Below, piece after piece: positions 41,278 through 48,878 of a stretch of DNA of 64,000 nt (its first letter is position 1; the number at the start of each line of letters is the position of its first letter). This DNA comes from Paenibacillus rhizosphaerae. GTDB lineage: Bacteria; Bacillota; Bacilli; Paenibacillales; Paenibacillaceae. The notes below the pieces were generated by a model that saw nothing but the letters and a program-made list of their open reading frames with translations, did no database searches and was not told the DNA's origin. The position numbers were made by a program, and so were the translations under genes. Where the stretch lies: contig NZ_JACHXJ010000002.1 of the NCBI RefSeq assembly GCF_014192015.1, forward strand, positions 558,001-622,000, given 5' to 3'.

Positions 41278-42142
41278 GAAAATCGGCATCTTTCTAGAAA
41301 TGATCAAAATTGAACACACATTATTTGCGTTACCCTTTGCGTTTATGGGCGCGATCCTCGGATCGGTCGTCGTAAACGGACACCTTCCATCATGGGCCCA
41401 GATCGGCTGGGTCCTGTTAGCTATGTTCGGGGCCAGAAGCGCAGCCTTCGGCCTGAACCGCATGATCGACCAGGTGATCGACAAAAAAAATCCGCGGACG
41501 GCAAACCGGGCCATTCCGGCAGGGCTGCTGAAGAGCGCCGAAGTGATCCTGTTTACAGTTGTCTGCTTCCTGCTTCTGCTGTGGGCGGCCTATGAGCTGT
41601 CTCCACTGGCGCTTAAGCTGCTTCCGATCGCCGTGTTTCTTCTCGTGATTTATTCCTACACGAAGCGGTTTACCTGGCTCTGCCATCTCGTACTCGGTCT
41701 GACGATCGCGCTGGCTCCGCTCGGCGGCTGGGTGGCCGTGACCAACGAAATCGACTGGCCGTCCATCGTGCTGTACATCTCGGTCGCTTTCTGGACCGCC
41801 GGCTTTGATATCATCTATGCAATCCAGGACATCGACTTTGACCGGAAGGAAGGCTTGTATTCGATTCCCGCGCGCTTCGGCGTACGCAAGTCGCTGCTCA
41901 TCGCACGGTATTTTCACTTCATTACCGCGATCGGATTCGTCATCCTGTTCTTTACGACCGAGCTGAGCTGGTGGTATTTCGCCGGTATGCTGATCGCCTA
42001 TATTATTCTCTTCTATGAGCATTTTATTTTGTCCCCGAATGACATGAGCAAGCTGCAGGTCGCCTTCTTTACGATGAACAGCGTCCTCAGCATTCTCGTC
42101 TTCGTATTCACCCTGATTGATTTGGTGGTGCAGTACCTGTGA
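41270..42142 (+). CDS. UbiA-family prenyltransferase (MqnP-like)
   Basis: 290 residues from ATG 41270 (AGGAGAAT upstream), overlapping menG by 8 bases. A membrane protein with about eight helices. The first Asp-rich motif is [18 protein letters not shown] (about 68-85) and the second is [16 protein letters not shown] (about 181-196), which hold Mg-pyrophosphate in UbiA enzymes. It attaches a polyprenyl chain to an aromatic ring. Together with ubiX next door, and not menA-like, it fits MqnP of the futalosine menaquinone route; a 4-hydroxybenzoate type is the alternative name. Confidence 0.87.
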   Translation: MFKKIGIFLEMIKIEHTLFALPFAFMGAILGSVVVNGHLPSWAQIGWVLLAMFGARSAAFGLNRMIDQVIDKKNPRTANRAIPAGLLKSAEVILFTVVCFLLLLWAAYELSPLALKLLPIAVFLLVIYSYTKRFTWLCHLVLGLTIALAPLGGWVAVTNEIDWPSIVLYISVAFWTAGFDIIYAIQDIDFDRKEGLYSIPARFGVRKSLLIARYFHFITAIGFVILFFTTELSWWYFAGMLIAYIILFYEHFILSPNDMSKLQVAFFTMNSVLSILVFVFTLIDLVVQYL

Positions 42143-42792
42143 TGCAGACGGAGAACAAGAGAAGAAGCTGGGTCGTCGGGATTACCGGCGCCAGCGGTTC
42201 GGTGTATGGGGTTCGGTTAACGGAGGTTCTGCTGAAGCAGGGCCATGACGTACACATCGTCGTCTCGAATGCCGGCTGGCGGGTGCTTGGCGAAGAGCTC
42301 GGCTGGAAAACAGCTCAAAGAGAGCTTATTCTAAACGAGAAATTCGGCGGTTATCCGGGCAGCGTCTTTTACCATCCGGTGGCGGACATCGGAGCAACGA
42401 TTGCCAGCGGCTCCTATCAGGTGGAAGGCATGGTGATTGTGCCGTGCTCGATGGGTACGCTGTCCGCTGTAGCTAACGGATCGTCCGACAATCTGATGAC
42501 TCGTGCAGCAGACGTCATGCTGAAAGAAGGAAGGCCGCTGATTTTGGTGCCGCGCGAAACGCCGCTCCATGCCATTCATCTGGAAAATATGCTGAAGCTC
42601 GCCAGGCTCGGGGTGAAACTGATTCCGGCGATGCCGGCTTTTTACTTTCATCCCCGGACGATCGAGGATCTGATCGACTTTCAGGTGGGAAAGGTGCTGG
42701 ACATGATGCGGATCGAGCATGAGCTGTTCAGGCGCTGGGACGGTGGGCTGGCCGGACAGGCCAAAGCCGCAGAGCCCGGTACCAAAGAATAG
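42142..42792 (+). CDS. ubiX: UbiX-family flavin prenyltransferase (MqnM-like)
   Basis: 216 residues from ATG 42142, overlapping the ubiA-like gene by one base. The flavin-binding GITGASGSVYGVRL (about 13-26), PCSMGTLSAVANGSSDNL (about 102-119) and VPRETPLHAIHLENM (about 138-152) are family signatures. UbiX makes prenyl-FMN for a UbiD-type decarboxylase. No ubiD is seen in the window. Its tail (about 195-216) is longer than usual and Ala/Lys-rich. Confidence 0.9.
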   Translation: MQTENKRRSWVVGITGASGSVYGVRLTEVLLKQGHDVHIVVSNAGWRVLGEELGWKTAQRELILNEKFGGYPGSVFYHPVADIGATIASGSYQVEGMVIVPCSMGTLSAVANGSSDNLMTRAADVMLKEGRPLILVPRETPLHAIHLENMLKLARLGVKLIPAMPAFYFHPRTIEDLIDFQVGKVLDMMRIEHELFRRWDGGLAGQAKAAEPGTKE

Positions 42793-42973
42793 ACAGGCCT
42801 CCAAACCCATTCGGGCAGCACGAATTGTATGCTATGATTTCAAGTAGGATGAAAATGAATGGAAGAACGCCAGTGCTCTTTGTTTCTGCTATGCGGGCCA
42901 TGCTCAAGACGACGATTTGAACATGAACGGACAGGGAAATGCGGAGTAACATTACGCTGATACGGGTGAAGGA

Positions 42974-43948
42974 ATGAAGAGATTAGACATATTCGGCTTA
43001 CTGAAAAAAGATATGAATCAAATCGAACAAGAGCTCTTTCGCAGCATTGAGGGCGATCACGAGCTGCTGAACGAGACGTCCATGCATCTGCTGAAGGCAG
43101 GCGGTAAACGGCTGCGTCCGGTGTTTGTGCTGATGGGCGGCAAATTCGGCAGCTATGATCTGGACAAGCTGAAGCATGTGGCCGTTCCCCTGGAGCTGAT
43201 CCACATGGCTTCCTTGGTGCACGACGATGTCATTGACGATGCCGAGACCCGCCGCGGTCAATTGACCGTCAAGTCCAAGTGGGATAATAAAATCGCGATG
43301 TACACAGGGGACTATATTTATGCCCGGGCACTGCTGCTGGCCACCAAGCTGGAGAACCCGAAGATTCACCAAATCCTCTCCAAAGCGATGGTCGAAATGT
43401 CCATCGGGGAAATGGAGCAAATCCGGGACTTCTTCAATACGGAACAGAGTATCCGGCGTTACCTTCTCCGTATCCGGCGCAAAACCGCCCTTTTGATCGC
43501 CATCAGCTGCCAGCTTGGCGCGGTAGCCGCTGATGCGGATCCGAAGGTAGGCAACCTGCTGTACCGTTACGGCTACAACGTAGGGATGGCATTCCAGATT
43601 CAGGACGATCTCTTGGACCTGTGCGGAACGGAGAAGCAAATCGGCAAACCGCCTGGAAGCGATATCCGGCAGGGCAATATTACGCTGCCTGTGCTGTTCG
43701 CCCTGGAAGACGAGGCGGTTCGGGAACCGCTGCTGGAGGAGATCGCCGTCATCCGGGAACATAATGGGGAATGCGACGTTTCCGCGGCGGTTTCGCTCAT
43801 CAAATCCAGCACGGGCATCGCCCGGGCGGAGGAGCTGGCTACGCGCTATATTCATAAAGCGCTGGAGGCGCTCGACCGGCTTCCGAACCAGCGGACGAAG
43901 AAAAATTTGCGCGATATCGCCCATTTTGTGACCAAACGTTCGTATTGA
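42974..43948 (+). CDS. hepT: Heptaprenyl diphosphate synthase component II
   Basis: 324 residues, ATG 42974 behind GGTGAAGG. Catalytic subunit of the HepS-HepT trans-prenyl chain elongating enzyme. The first Asp-rich motif is HDDVIDDAETRRG (about 84-96) and the second QIQDDLLDLCG (about 208-218); GGKRLRPVFVLM is at about 45-56. The 180-base gap before it has no supported gene, but TATGAT at 42833-42838 with TG one base upstream may be an extra promoter. Confidence 0.95.
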   Translation: MKRLDIFGLLKKDMNQIEQELFRSIEGDHELLNETSMHLLKAGGKRLRPVFVLMGGKFGSYDLDKLKHVAVPLELIHMASLVHDDVIDDAETRRGQLTVKSKWDNKIAMYTGDYIYARALLLATKLENPKIHQILSKAMVEMSIGEMEQIRDFFNTEQSIRRYLLRIRRKTALLIAISCQLGAVAADADPKVGNLLYRYGYNVGMAFQIQDDLLDLCGTEKQIGKPPGSDIRQGNITLPVLFALEDEAVREPLLEEIAVIREHNGECDVSAAVSLIKSSTGIARAEELATRYIHKALEALDRLPNQRTKKNLRDIAHFVTKRSY

Positions 43949-43972
43949 TACTTCCGCTGATCCGACATTCTG

Positions 43973-44002
43973 TTTACAATACAAATCATAACTATGTACA
44001 AC
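43973..44002 (+). promoter_or_regulatory. candidate sigma-A promoter of ndk
   Basis: TTTACA (43973-43978), 18-base spacer, TACAAC (43997-44002), 36 bases before the ndk start. Confidence 0.5.
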
Positions 44003-44037
44003 ATTCGCAATGACTTGAGGAAATGGAGAGTGAGTTT

Positions 44038-44481
44038 ATGCAGCGAACTTTTTTAATGATCAAGCCTGATGGAGTGCAGCGTGGTTTAATCGGTAAAATT
44101 ATCGGCAGATTGGAAGACAAAGGTTTCAAAATGGTAGCCGGCAAGCTGGTGCAGGTGTCGGACGAGCAGGCCAAGCGTCATTACGCGGAGCATGAGGGCA
44201 AGGACTTCTATGATAATCTGGTCAAGTTCATCACGTCCGGCCCGGTGTTCGCCATGGTATGGGAAGGGGATAACATTATTCAATTGTCCCGCATTCTGAT
44301 GGGCAAAACGGAAGTCACGGAGGCTCTGCCGGGCACCATTCGGGGGGACTACGCTTCCCATACGCCCCATAATCTGATTCACGGCTCGGATTCACCGGAG
44401 AGCAGCGCACGCGAAATCGCCAATTTCTTCGAAGCGCATGAACTGGTGAATTACGACCGCAGCATTACGCCGTGGATGTAA
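44038..44481 (+). CDS. ndk: Nucleoside diphosphate kinase
   Basis: 147 residues from ATG 44038 (GGAGAGTGAG upstream). It moves the gamma-phosphate of ATP to nucleoside diphosphates through a phospho-histidine. The signature NLIHGSDSPESS contains the active-site His (about residue 115), and MIKPDGVQRGLIGKII is at about 6-21. Length is standard. The cheR start overlaps its end by 10 bases; ndk-cheR is also the B. subtilis order. Confidence 0.97.
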   Translation: MQRTFLMIKPDGVQRGLIGKIIGRLEDKGFKMVAGKLVQVSDEQAKRHYAEHEGKDFYDNLVKFITSGPVFAMVWEGDNIIQLSRILMGKTEVTEALPGTIRGDYASHTPHNLIHGSDSPESSAREIANFFEAHELVNYDRSITPWM

Positions 44482-45311
44482 AGCCTGTTTTATATAATAG
44501 TGGTGCGTCAGAAGAGCCAGGGACGCTCGACCCGGATTACATAGGGTTTATCCAGAATATTAAGCGAAGCACGGGAATCGACTTGTCGGACTATAAAGAA
44601 GCCCAAATGAAGCGGCGGCTGACGACGCTCAGAGTAAAGAACGGTTACAGCAGTTTTGCGGAATTTTTCGATGCGCTGCAAAAGGATAAGCGTTTGTTTC
44701 ATGAGTTTTTGGACCGGATGACAATCAACGTCTCGGAATTTTGGCGCAACCCGAACCGCTGGGAAGTGCTGCGCGATGCGATCCTTCCGGAACTGACCTC
44801 GGGTGCGCGGTCCAGGCTTAAGGTGTGGAGTGCCGCATGTTCCACGGGAGAGGAGCCTTATACGCTGGCCATGATTTTGGACGGAAAAGGGCTGCTGCAG
44901 ACGAGTACGCTGATCGCCACCGATATCGACGAGGGCGTGCTGGCCAAAGCGAAACAAGGCTTGTATCTCGAGCGCTCGCTGAAAGACGTGCCGAGGGAAG
45001 TTGCAGCCCGGTATTTTTCCCAGGAAGGACCGATGTACAAGTTCAGCGAAGGGCTCAAGGCAAACGTCCAATTCCGCAAGCAGAATCTGCTGACCGATAC
45101 GTTTGAGCAGAATCACGATCTCATCGTCTGCCGTAATGTAATGATTTATTTTACGGAAGAAGCCAAAGCCAAGCTTTACCATAAATTTGCCGCTGCGCTG
45201 CGTCCCGGGGGATATCTCTTTGTGGGAAGCACCGAGCAAATTTTTACGCCCGGTCAATACGGCCTCGAGCCGACCGAAACCTTTTTTTACCGGAAAAAGG
45301 CGGACGCTTAG
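44472..45311 (+). CDS. cheR: Chemotaxis protein methyltransferase CheR
   Basis: 279 residues from ATG 44472, inside the ndk end; no clear ribosome binding site is seen, so translational coupling is likely. CheR methylates glutamates of chemoreceptors. Homology to B. subtilis CheR starts near residue 23 (YIGFIQNIKRSTGIDL). The N-terminal helical domain has KEAQMKRRLTTL, the AdoMet domain has VWSAACSTGEEPYTLAM (about 119-135), ATDIDEGVLAKA and DLIVCRNVMIYFTEEAKAKL (about 219-238). It sits with ndk and the aro genes as in B. subtilis. Confidence 0.95.
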   Translation: MDVKPVLYNSGASEEPGTLDPDYIGFIQNIKRSTGIDLSDYKEAQMKRRLTTLRVKNGYSSFAEFFDALQKDKRLFHEFLDRMTINVSEFWRNPNRWEVLRDAILPELTSGARSRLKVWSAACSTGEEPYTLAMILDGKGLLQTSTLIATDIDEGVLAKAKQGLYLERSLKDVPREVAARYFSQEGPMYKFSEGLKANVQFRKQNLLTDTFEQNHDLIVCRNVMIYFTEEAKAKLYHKFAAALRPGGYLFVGSTEQIFTPGQYGLEPTETFFYRKKADA

Positions 45312-45327
45312 GGCGTCAAGGTATATT

Positions 45328-45386
45328 CAAACCTCCTCTTTGCGATACTACGATTATATTACGGTATCAGACAAAGCGGAGGTTTG
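45328..45386 (+). promoter_or_regulatory. large hairpin covering the ribosome binding site of the next gene
   Basis: CAAACCTCC (45328-45336) pairs perfectly with GGAGGTTTG (45378-45386); inside are CTTTG/CAAAG and GATAC/GTATC, giving 19 pairs with two small interruptions around a 15-base loop. GGAGG of the right arm is the ribosome binding site of the small gene at 45393. No T run follows. Confidence 0.8.
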
Positions 45387-45392
45387 TACATC

Positions 45393-45557
45393 ATGGACAA
45401 GAGAAAGGTAATTACCGCGTATCAGCGCGGGTTTATTACCATTCAGGAATGCGGACAGATTCTGGGCATTGAGAGCGTCCAGCTGAGCCGCCTGGTACAG
45501 GATTCCCTGGAAAGCCAAAAGAATAACCAGCGAAGCAGTCAGCCGGTCAGCCGATAG
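45393..45557 (+). CDS. small hypothetical protein, helix-turn-helix-like
   Basis: 54 residues, ATG 45393, seven bases after GGAGG. The sequence starts MDKRKVITAYQRGFITIQEC; the segment RGFITIQECGQILGIES without its last residue resembles a short helix-turn-helix, and the tail is Gln/Ser/Asn-rich. Its ribosome binding site is buried in the hairpin at 45328-45386, and a terminator follows it. Unrecognised family; the defined RBS and closing terminator make it a likely gene. Confidence 0.65.
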   Translation: MDKRKVITAYQRGFITIQECGQILGIESVQLSRLVQDSLESQKNNQRSSQPVSR

Positions 45558-45583
45558 GGGCAGGTGGAAACTGGACTAATAAG

Positions 45584-45617
45584 CACCGCACTTTCATGAG
45601 GAAAGGCGGTGTTTTTT
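45584..45617 (+). terminator. intrinsic terminator after the 54-residue gene
   Basis: CACCGC and CTTTC pair with GAAAG and GCGGTG (one bulged A), followed by TTTTTT. Between here and the aroC promoter (45618-45823) I see no supported gene. Confidence 0.87.
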
Positions 45618-45823
45618 GTGCTTGTTACGCCTATGGTATCGGGCGGCCACGTTGCAAAGGACTGAGCCGAAAACAAAGCGAGCAGCCCGGCTTGATTCGG
45701 ATGGAGTTCAAAAAAATGATCTAAAACTAGCCCTGCTTCTCCTGTTTCTCCTGGATTCCATCTGCCATTCAGACGAAGTGCTTTCCGTTGCTTTCGTACA
45801 ATTTATATAGATGTAGGGGTTTC

Positions 45824-45852
45824 TTGTCAAAGCGTGGCAGCTATACTATAAT
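45824..45852 (+). promoter_or_regulatory. sigma-A promoter of aroC-aroB-aroH
   Basis: TTGTCA (45824-45829), 17-base spacer, TATAAT (45847-45852); predicted start near 45859, 56 bases before aroC. Confidence 0.82.
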
Positions 45853-45914
45853 GGCAAAAGATATCTGCGGATTTTAGCCAGTTAATGTTTAACAGTTTAA
45901 AGGGGGAAAGCACC

Positions 45915-47084
45915 ATGAGTATACGCTACTTAACGGCGGGGGAGACGCACGGACCTCAACTCACGGCCATTATTGAAGGATTACCGAGCCAGTTGAAGCT
46001 GGATTTTGAAGCTATCAATTTTCAGCTTGCACGCAGACAGAAGGGGCATGGACGGGGACGCCGCATGCAGATCGAGAAGGATACGGCGAACATTGTCGGC
46101 GGCGTCCGGCACGGTTACACGACGGGAGCACCTGTCGCCCTCGTGGTCGAGAACAAGGACTGGGCGAGCTGGAGCAGCATCATGAACGTGGAGCCGATCG
46201 AAGGGTCGGACGAAGAGAAGCGCCGCGTTCACCGCCCGCGCCCGGGGCATGCCGACCTGAACGGCGGACTGAAATACAACCATAAGGACCTGCGGAACGT
46301 GCTGGAGCGCTCCAGTGCGCGTGAGACGGCGGCACGCGTTGCTTGCGGGGCGATCGCCCGCCAGTTTCTCGAAGCTTTTGGCATCAAAATAGCCGGACAG
46401 GTCATCCGGATCGGCGAGATTGAAGCGCCGGCCAACAACCTGAGCGTCGACGAACTGATCGAACGCACCGAGGCTTCCTCGGTTCGGGTGGTGGATTCCG
46501 AAACGGAAGCGAAGATGGAAGCCTACATTGATGAGATTAAGAAGGAAGGCGACTCCATCGGAGGGATCGTGGAATGCATCGTTGAGGGCGTCCCTGTCGG
46601 TCTGGGTAGCTACGTGCAGTATGACCGCAAGCTGGACGGACGGATCGCTCAAGCGGTCATGTCGATCAACGCATTCAAGGGCGTCGAGATCGGCATCGGG
46701 TTTGAGGCGGGCGTGCTGCGCGGATCCCAGGTCCACGACGAAATCCTGTACAAGGAAGGCAAGGGATATACCCGGGCCAGCAACCGTCTGGGCGGCTTTG
46801 AGGGCGGCATGACCAACGGCATGCCGGTCGTCGTACGCGGCGTCATGAAACCGATCCCGACATTGTACAAACCCTTGCAGACTGTAGACATTGACACGAA
46901 AGAGCCGTACACCGCTCAGGTAGAGCGTTCGGACGCCTGCGCCGTTCCCGCGGCGAGCGTGGTGATGGAGCATGTGGTGGCCTGGGAAATTGCCAAGGCG
47001 TTCCTGGAGAAGTTCGGCGGCGATTCGATGGACGAAATCAGAGCCAACTATGAAAATTACCTGGCCCAAGTGGAGAGGTACTGA
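45915..47084 (+). CDS. aroC: Chorismate synthase
   Basis: 389 residues from ATG 45915 (AGGGGGAAAG upstream). It converts 5-enolpyruvylshikimate-3-phosphate to chorismate with reduced FMN. Signatures: [16 protein letters not shown] (about 9-24), the [11 protein letters not shown] loop (about 43-53), [15 protein letters not shown] (about 107-121) and [15 protein letters not shown] (about 130-144), with [16 protein letters not shown] later. It is named aroF in older B. subtilis work. It starts the aromatic supra-operon and overlaps aroB by one base. Confidence 0.97.
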   Translation: MSIRYLTAGETHGPQLTAIIEGLPSQLKLDFEAINFQLARRQKGHGRGRRMQIEKDTANIVGGVRHGYTTGAPVALVVENKDWASWSSIMNVEPIEGSDEEKRRVHRPRPGHADLNGGLKYNHKDLRNVLERSSARETAARVACGAIARQFLEAFGIKIAGQVIRIGEIEAPANNLSVDELIERTEASSVRVVDSETEAKMEAYIDEIKKEGDSIGGIVECIVEGVPVGLGSYVQYDRKLDGRIAQAVMSINAFKGVEIGIGFEAGVLRGSQVHDEILYKEGKGYTRASNRLGGFEGGMTNGMPVVVRGVMKPIPTLYKPLQTVDIDTKEPYTAQVERSDACAVPAASVVMEHVVAWEIAKAFLEKFGGDSMDEIRANYENYLAQVERY

Positions 47085-48193
47085 TGATGAGAACCGTACA
47101 AGTGGAGCTTGGCGACCGTTCATATCCGATCTATATCGGCCCGGGACTTCTTCCTGAAGCGGGAAGCTACATGGAGAAGCACGGCCTGACCAAGAAGAGC
47201 ACGCATCTGATCGTCACGGATGAGCAGGTTGCGGCCCGCCATCTGGAAACCCTTAAGCAAAGTCTGGAAAGCCGGGGATATACGGCAGTTGTCTCGATCG
47301 TCAAAGCGGGGGAAACCTCCAAGTCCCTCACGGTGTACGAAGAAGTGATGACCACTGCCATCCAGGGTGGTCTGGACCGCAGCTCGGCCGTTCTGGCGCT
47401 CGGCGGCGGCGTGGTTGGAGACCTTGCCGGTTTCGTGGCCGCTACCTATATGCGCGGCGTCAAGTTCGTGCAGATTCCGACCACGATTCTGGCACATGAC
47501 AGCAGCGTCGGCGGGAAAGTGGCCGTCAACCATCGGCTCGCCAAAAATATGATCGGCGCTTTCCATCAGCCCGAGCTGGTGCTCTACGACATGGATACGC
47601 TGCAGACGCTGCCGGCGCGCGAAGTATCCGCAGGGCTGGCCGAAATGGTTAAGCACGGTTTGATCCGGGATGCGGAGTTTGCCGGCTGGTGCCGCGACCA
47701 TGCGTCGGAGCTGCTGTCCCTGGACCGGGAGGCGTTGGCGTACGGATTGGAACGCGGCTGCTCCATCAAGGCCGACGTCGTGTCGGCCGATGAACGCGAG
47801 GGCGGCCTGCGCGCCATTTTGAATCTGGGCCATACGATTGGCCATGCGATTGAAGCGGTGGGCGGCTACGGGGAATTTTTGCACGGTGAGGCGATTTCCA
47901 TCGGGATGGCTGGCTCGGCAATGCTGGCAGTCAAACTGGGACGTGATGCCTCCATTTATCCGGAAACGGTGTCCATGCTGCAGGCACTGAAGCTTCCGGT
48001 CGTACTGCCGGAGCACTTGTCTACGGATGAGCTGATCGCGGCGATGAAGCATGATAAGAAATTTACGGAAGGCACCATGGTGTTTATCGTCCCGGATCGG
48101 ATCGGGGAGGTCAGCATTGTGAAAGACATACCGGAAGCTCTGGTCCGCGAAGTGATCGAAGAGCTGAGAAGAAAGGAGCCTGAACATGTATAA
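47084..48193 (+). CDS. aroB: 3-dehydroquinate synthase
   Basis: 369 residues, ATG 47084 overlapping the aroC stop (ATG 47087 also possible). It cyclises DAHP to 3-dehydroquinate using NAD and a metal. GGGVVGDLAGFVAATYMRG (about 107-125), PTTILAHDSSVGGKVAVNH (about 133-151) and the metal-binding LNLGHTIGHAIEA (about 247-259) and LHGEAISIGM (about 268-277) are present. Overlaps aroH by 8 bases. Confidence 0.96.
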   Translation: MMRTVQVELGDRSYPIYIGPGLLPEAGSYMEKHGLTKKSTHLIVTDEQVAARHLETLKQSLESRGYTAVVSIVKAGETSKSLTVYEEVMTTAIQGGLDRSSAVLALGGGVVGDLAGFVAATYMRGVKFVQIPTTILAHDSSVGGKVAVNHRLAKNMIGAFHQPELVLYDMDTLQTLPAREVSAGLAEMVKHGLIRDAEFAGWCRDHASELLSLDREALAYGLERGCSIKADVVSADEREGGLRAILNLGHTIGHAIEAVGGYGEFLHGEAISIGMAGSAMLAVKLGRDASIYPETVSMLQALKLPVVLPEHLSTDELIAAMKHDKKFTEGTMVFIVPDRIGEVSIVKDIPEALVREVIEELRRKEPEHV

Positions 48194-48560
48194 CCGGGGA
48201 ATACGGGGAGCAACGACAGTCACCCGCAACGACGAACAGGAAATTCTGGATGAGACCCTTCGTTTGATGAAGGAAATTGCCGACCGCAACGACATCAATC
48301 CGGAAGACATCTGCAGCATTTGGATTACGCTGACCCATGATTTGGATGCAGCGTTTCCGGCCAAAGCGATCCGCCAGCTGGAAGGCTGGGAGCTTGTGCC
48401 GCTGATGTGTTCGATGGAGGTTCCGGTCAAGGGAAGCCTGCCTCGCTGCATCCGTCTTATGGTGACGGTCAATACCGACAAGGGGCAGGCCGAGATCAAC
48501 CACGTCTATCTGAATGAAGCGAAAAAGCTGCGCCCGGATTTGGCCGCGCCTAAAGCCTGA
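48186..48560 (+). CDS. aroH: Chorismate mutase, AroH class
   Basis: 124 residues from ATG 48186 (AAGGAGCCTG upstream). A monofunctional trimeric chorismate mutase. RGIRGATTVTRND (about 4-16) carries the catalytic Arg, followed by the helix with a conserved Glu, then WITLTHDLDAAFPAKA (about 39-54), CSMEVPVKGSLPRCIRLMV (about 78-96) and INHVYLNEAKKLRPD. It supplies prephenate for tyrosine and phenylalanine. It is the last gene before the trp promoter. Confidence 0.96.
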   Translation: MYNRGIRGATTVTRNDEQEILDETLRLMKEIADRNDINPEDICSIWITLTHDLDAAFPAKAIRQLEGWELVPLMCSMEVPVKGSLPRCIRLMVTVNTDKGQAEINHVYLNEAKKLRPDLAAPKA

Positions 48561-48574
48561 TTTTAAAAACAAGG

Positions 48575-48604
48575 TTGCCAGAAGAGGGACTGTTCCTGTA
48601 TAGT
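48575..48604 (+). promoter_or_regulatory. sigma-A promoter of the trp operon
   Basis: TTGCCA (48575-48580), 18-base spacer, TATAGT (48599-48604). The predicted start near 48611 places the whole TRAP-site array in the leader RNA. Confidence 0.7.
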
Positions 48605-48609
48605 GTAGG

Positions 48610-48669
48610 TAGTTGAGATGAGTAGAGTTTAGATGAGATGAGTTAAGTATAGAAGAGCAGAGTCCATAG
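48610..48669 (+). promoter_or_regulatory. TRAP-binding site: (G/T/A)AG triplet array in the trpE leader
   Basis: Ten triplets run at an exact 5-base period: GAG 48615, 48620, 48625, TAG 48630, GAG 48635, 48640, AAG 48645, TAG 48650, GAG 48655, 48660. TAG at 48610 and 48667 flank them. Two-base spacers and about 11 triplets are what an 11-subunit TRAP ring needs. AGTAGAG (48621-48627) inside the array can pair with CTCTACT (48800-48806) of the terminator, forming an antiterminator that bound TRAP would block. Confidence 0.93.
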
Positions 48670-48795
48670 GGTTGCATGATCTATTTCGTCAACATGTCCG
48701 TGCTGAGGCAGTCAATGCGTTTCCGTGTATTAGGGGACGAGTGATTGTGGATGCGGTTCATGCTGTCGGACTCTTTCATATACTTATTGAAATCC

Positions 48796-48823
48796 AAACC
48801 TCTACTTCGGTAGAGGTTTTTTT
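48796..48823 (+). terminator. trp operon attenuator terminator
   Basis: AACCTCTAC pairs with GTAGAGGTT around a TTCG tetraloop, followed by seven T. It ends 56 bases before trpE and is the regulated terminator of the TRAP system. Confidence 0.93.
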
Positions 48824-48878
48824 GTTGTTTTCGAGTCTGCTGCTCAACAAGTCCTGATCAATCGAAGGAGGGTACACG

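Noticed and set aside
42841..42920. A 23-codon frame before hepT
   Set aside because: Very short, and its ribosome binding site is doubtful; no support beyond an ATG.
45616..45810. A 64-codon frame before aroC
   Set aside because: It starts at the tail of a terminator, has no ribosome binding site, and its end reaches the aroC promoter region.
48601..48669. Short regular repeats that could suggest a microsatellite or CRISPR-like array
   Set aside because: The period is 5 bases with variable spacers and constant AG, the TRAP-binding pattern; there are no 20-40 bp repeats or spacers.
48672..48857. A 61-codon frame in the trp leader that could be a leader peptide
   Set aside because: No ribosome binding site and no run of Trp codons; regulation is explained by the TRAP array and terminator.
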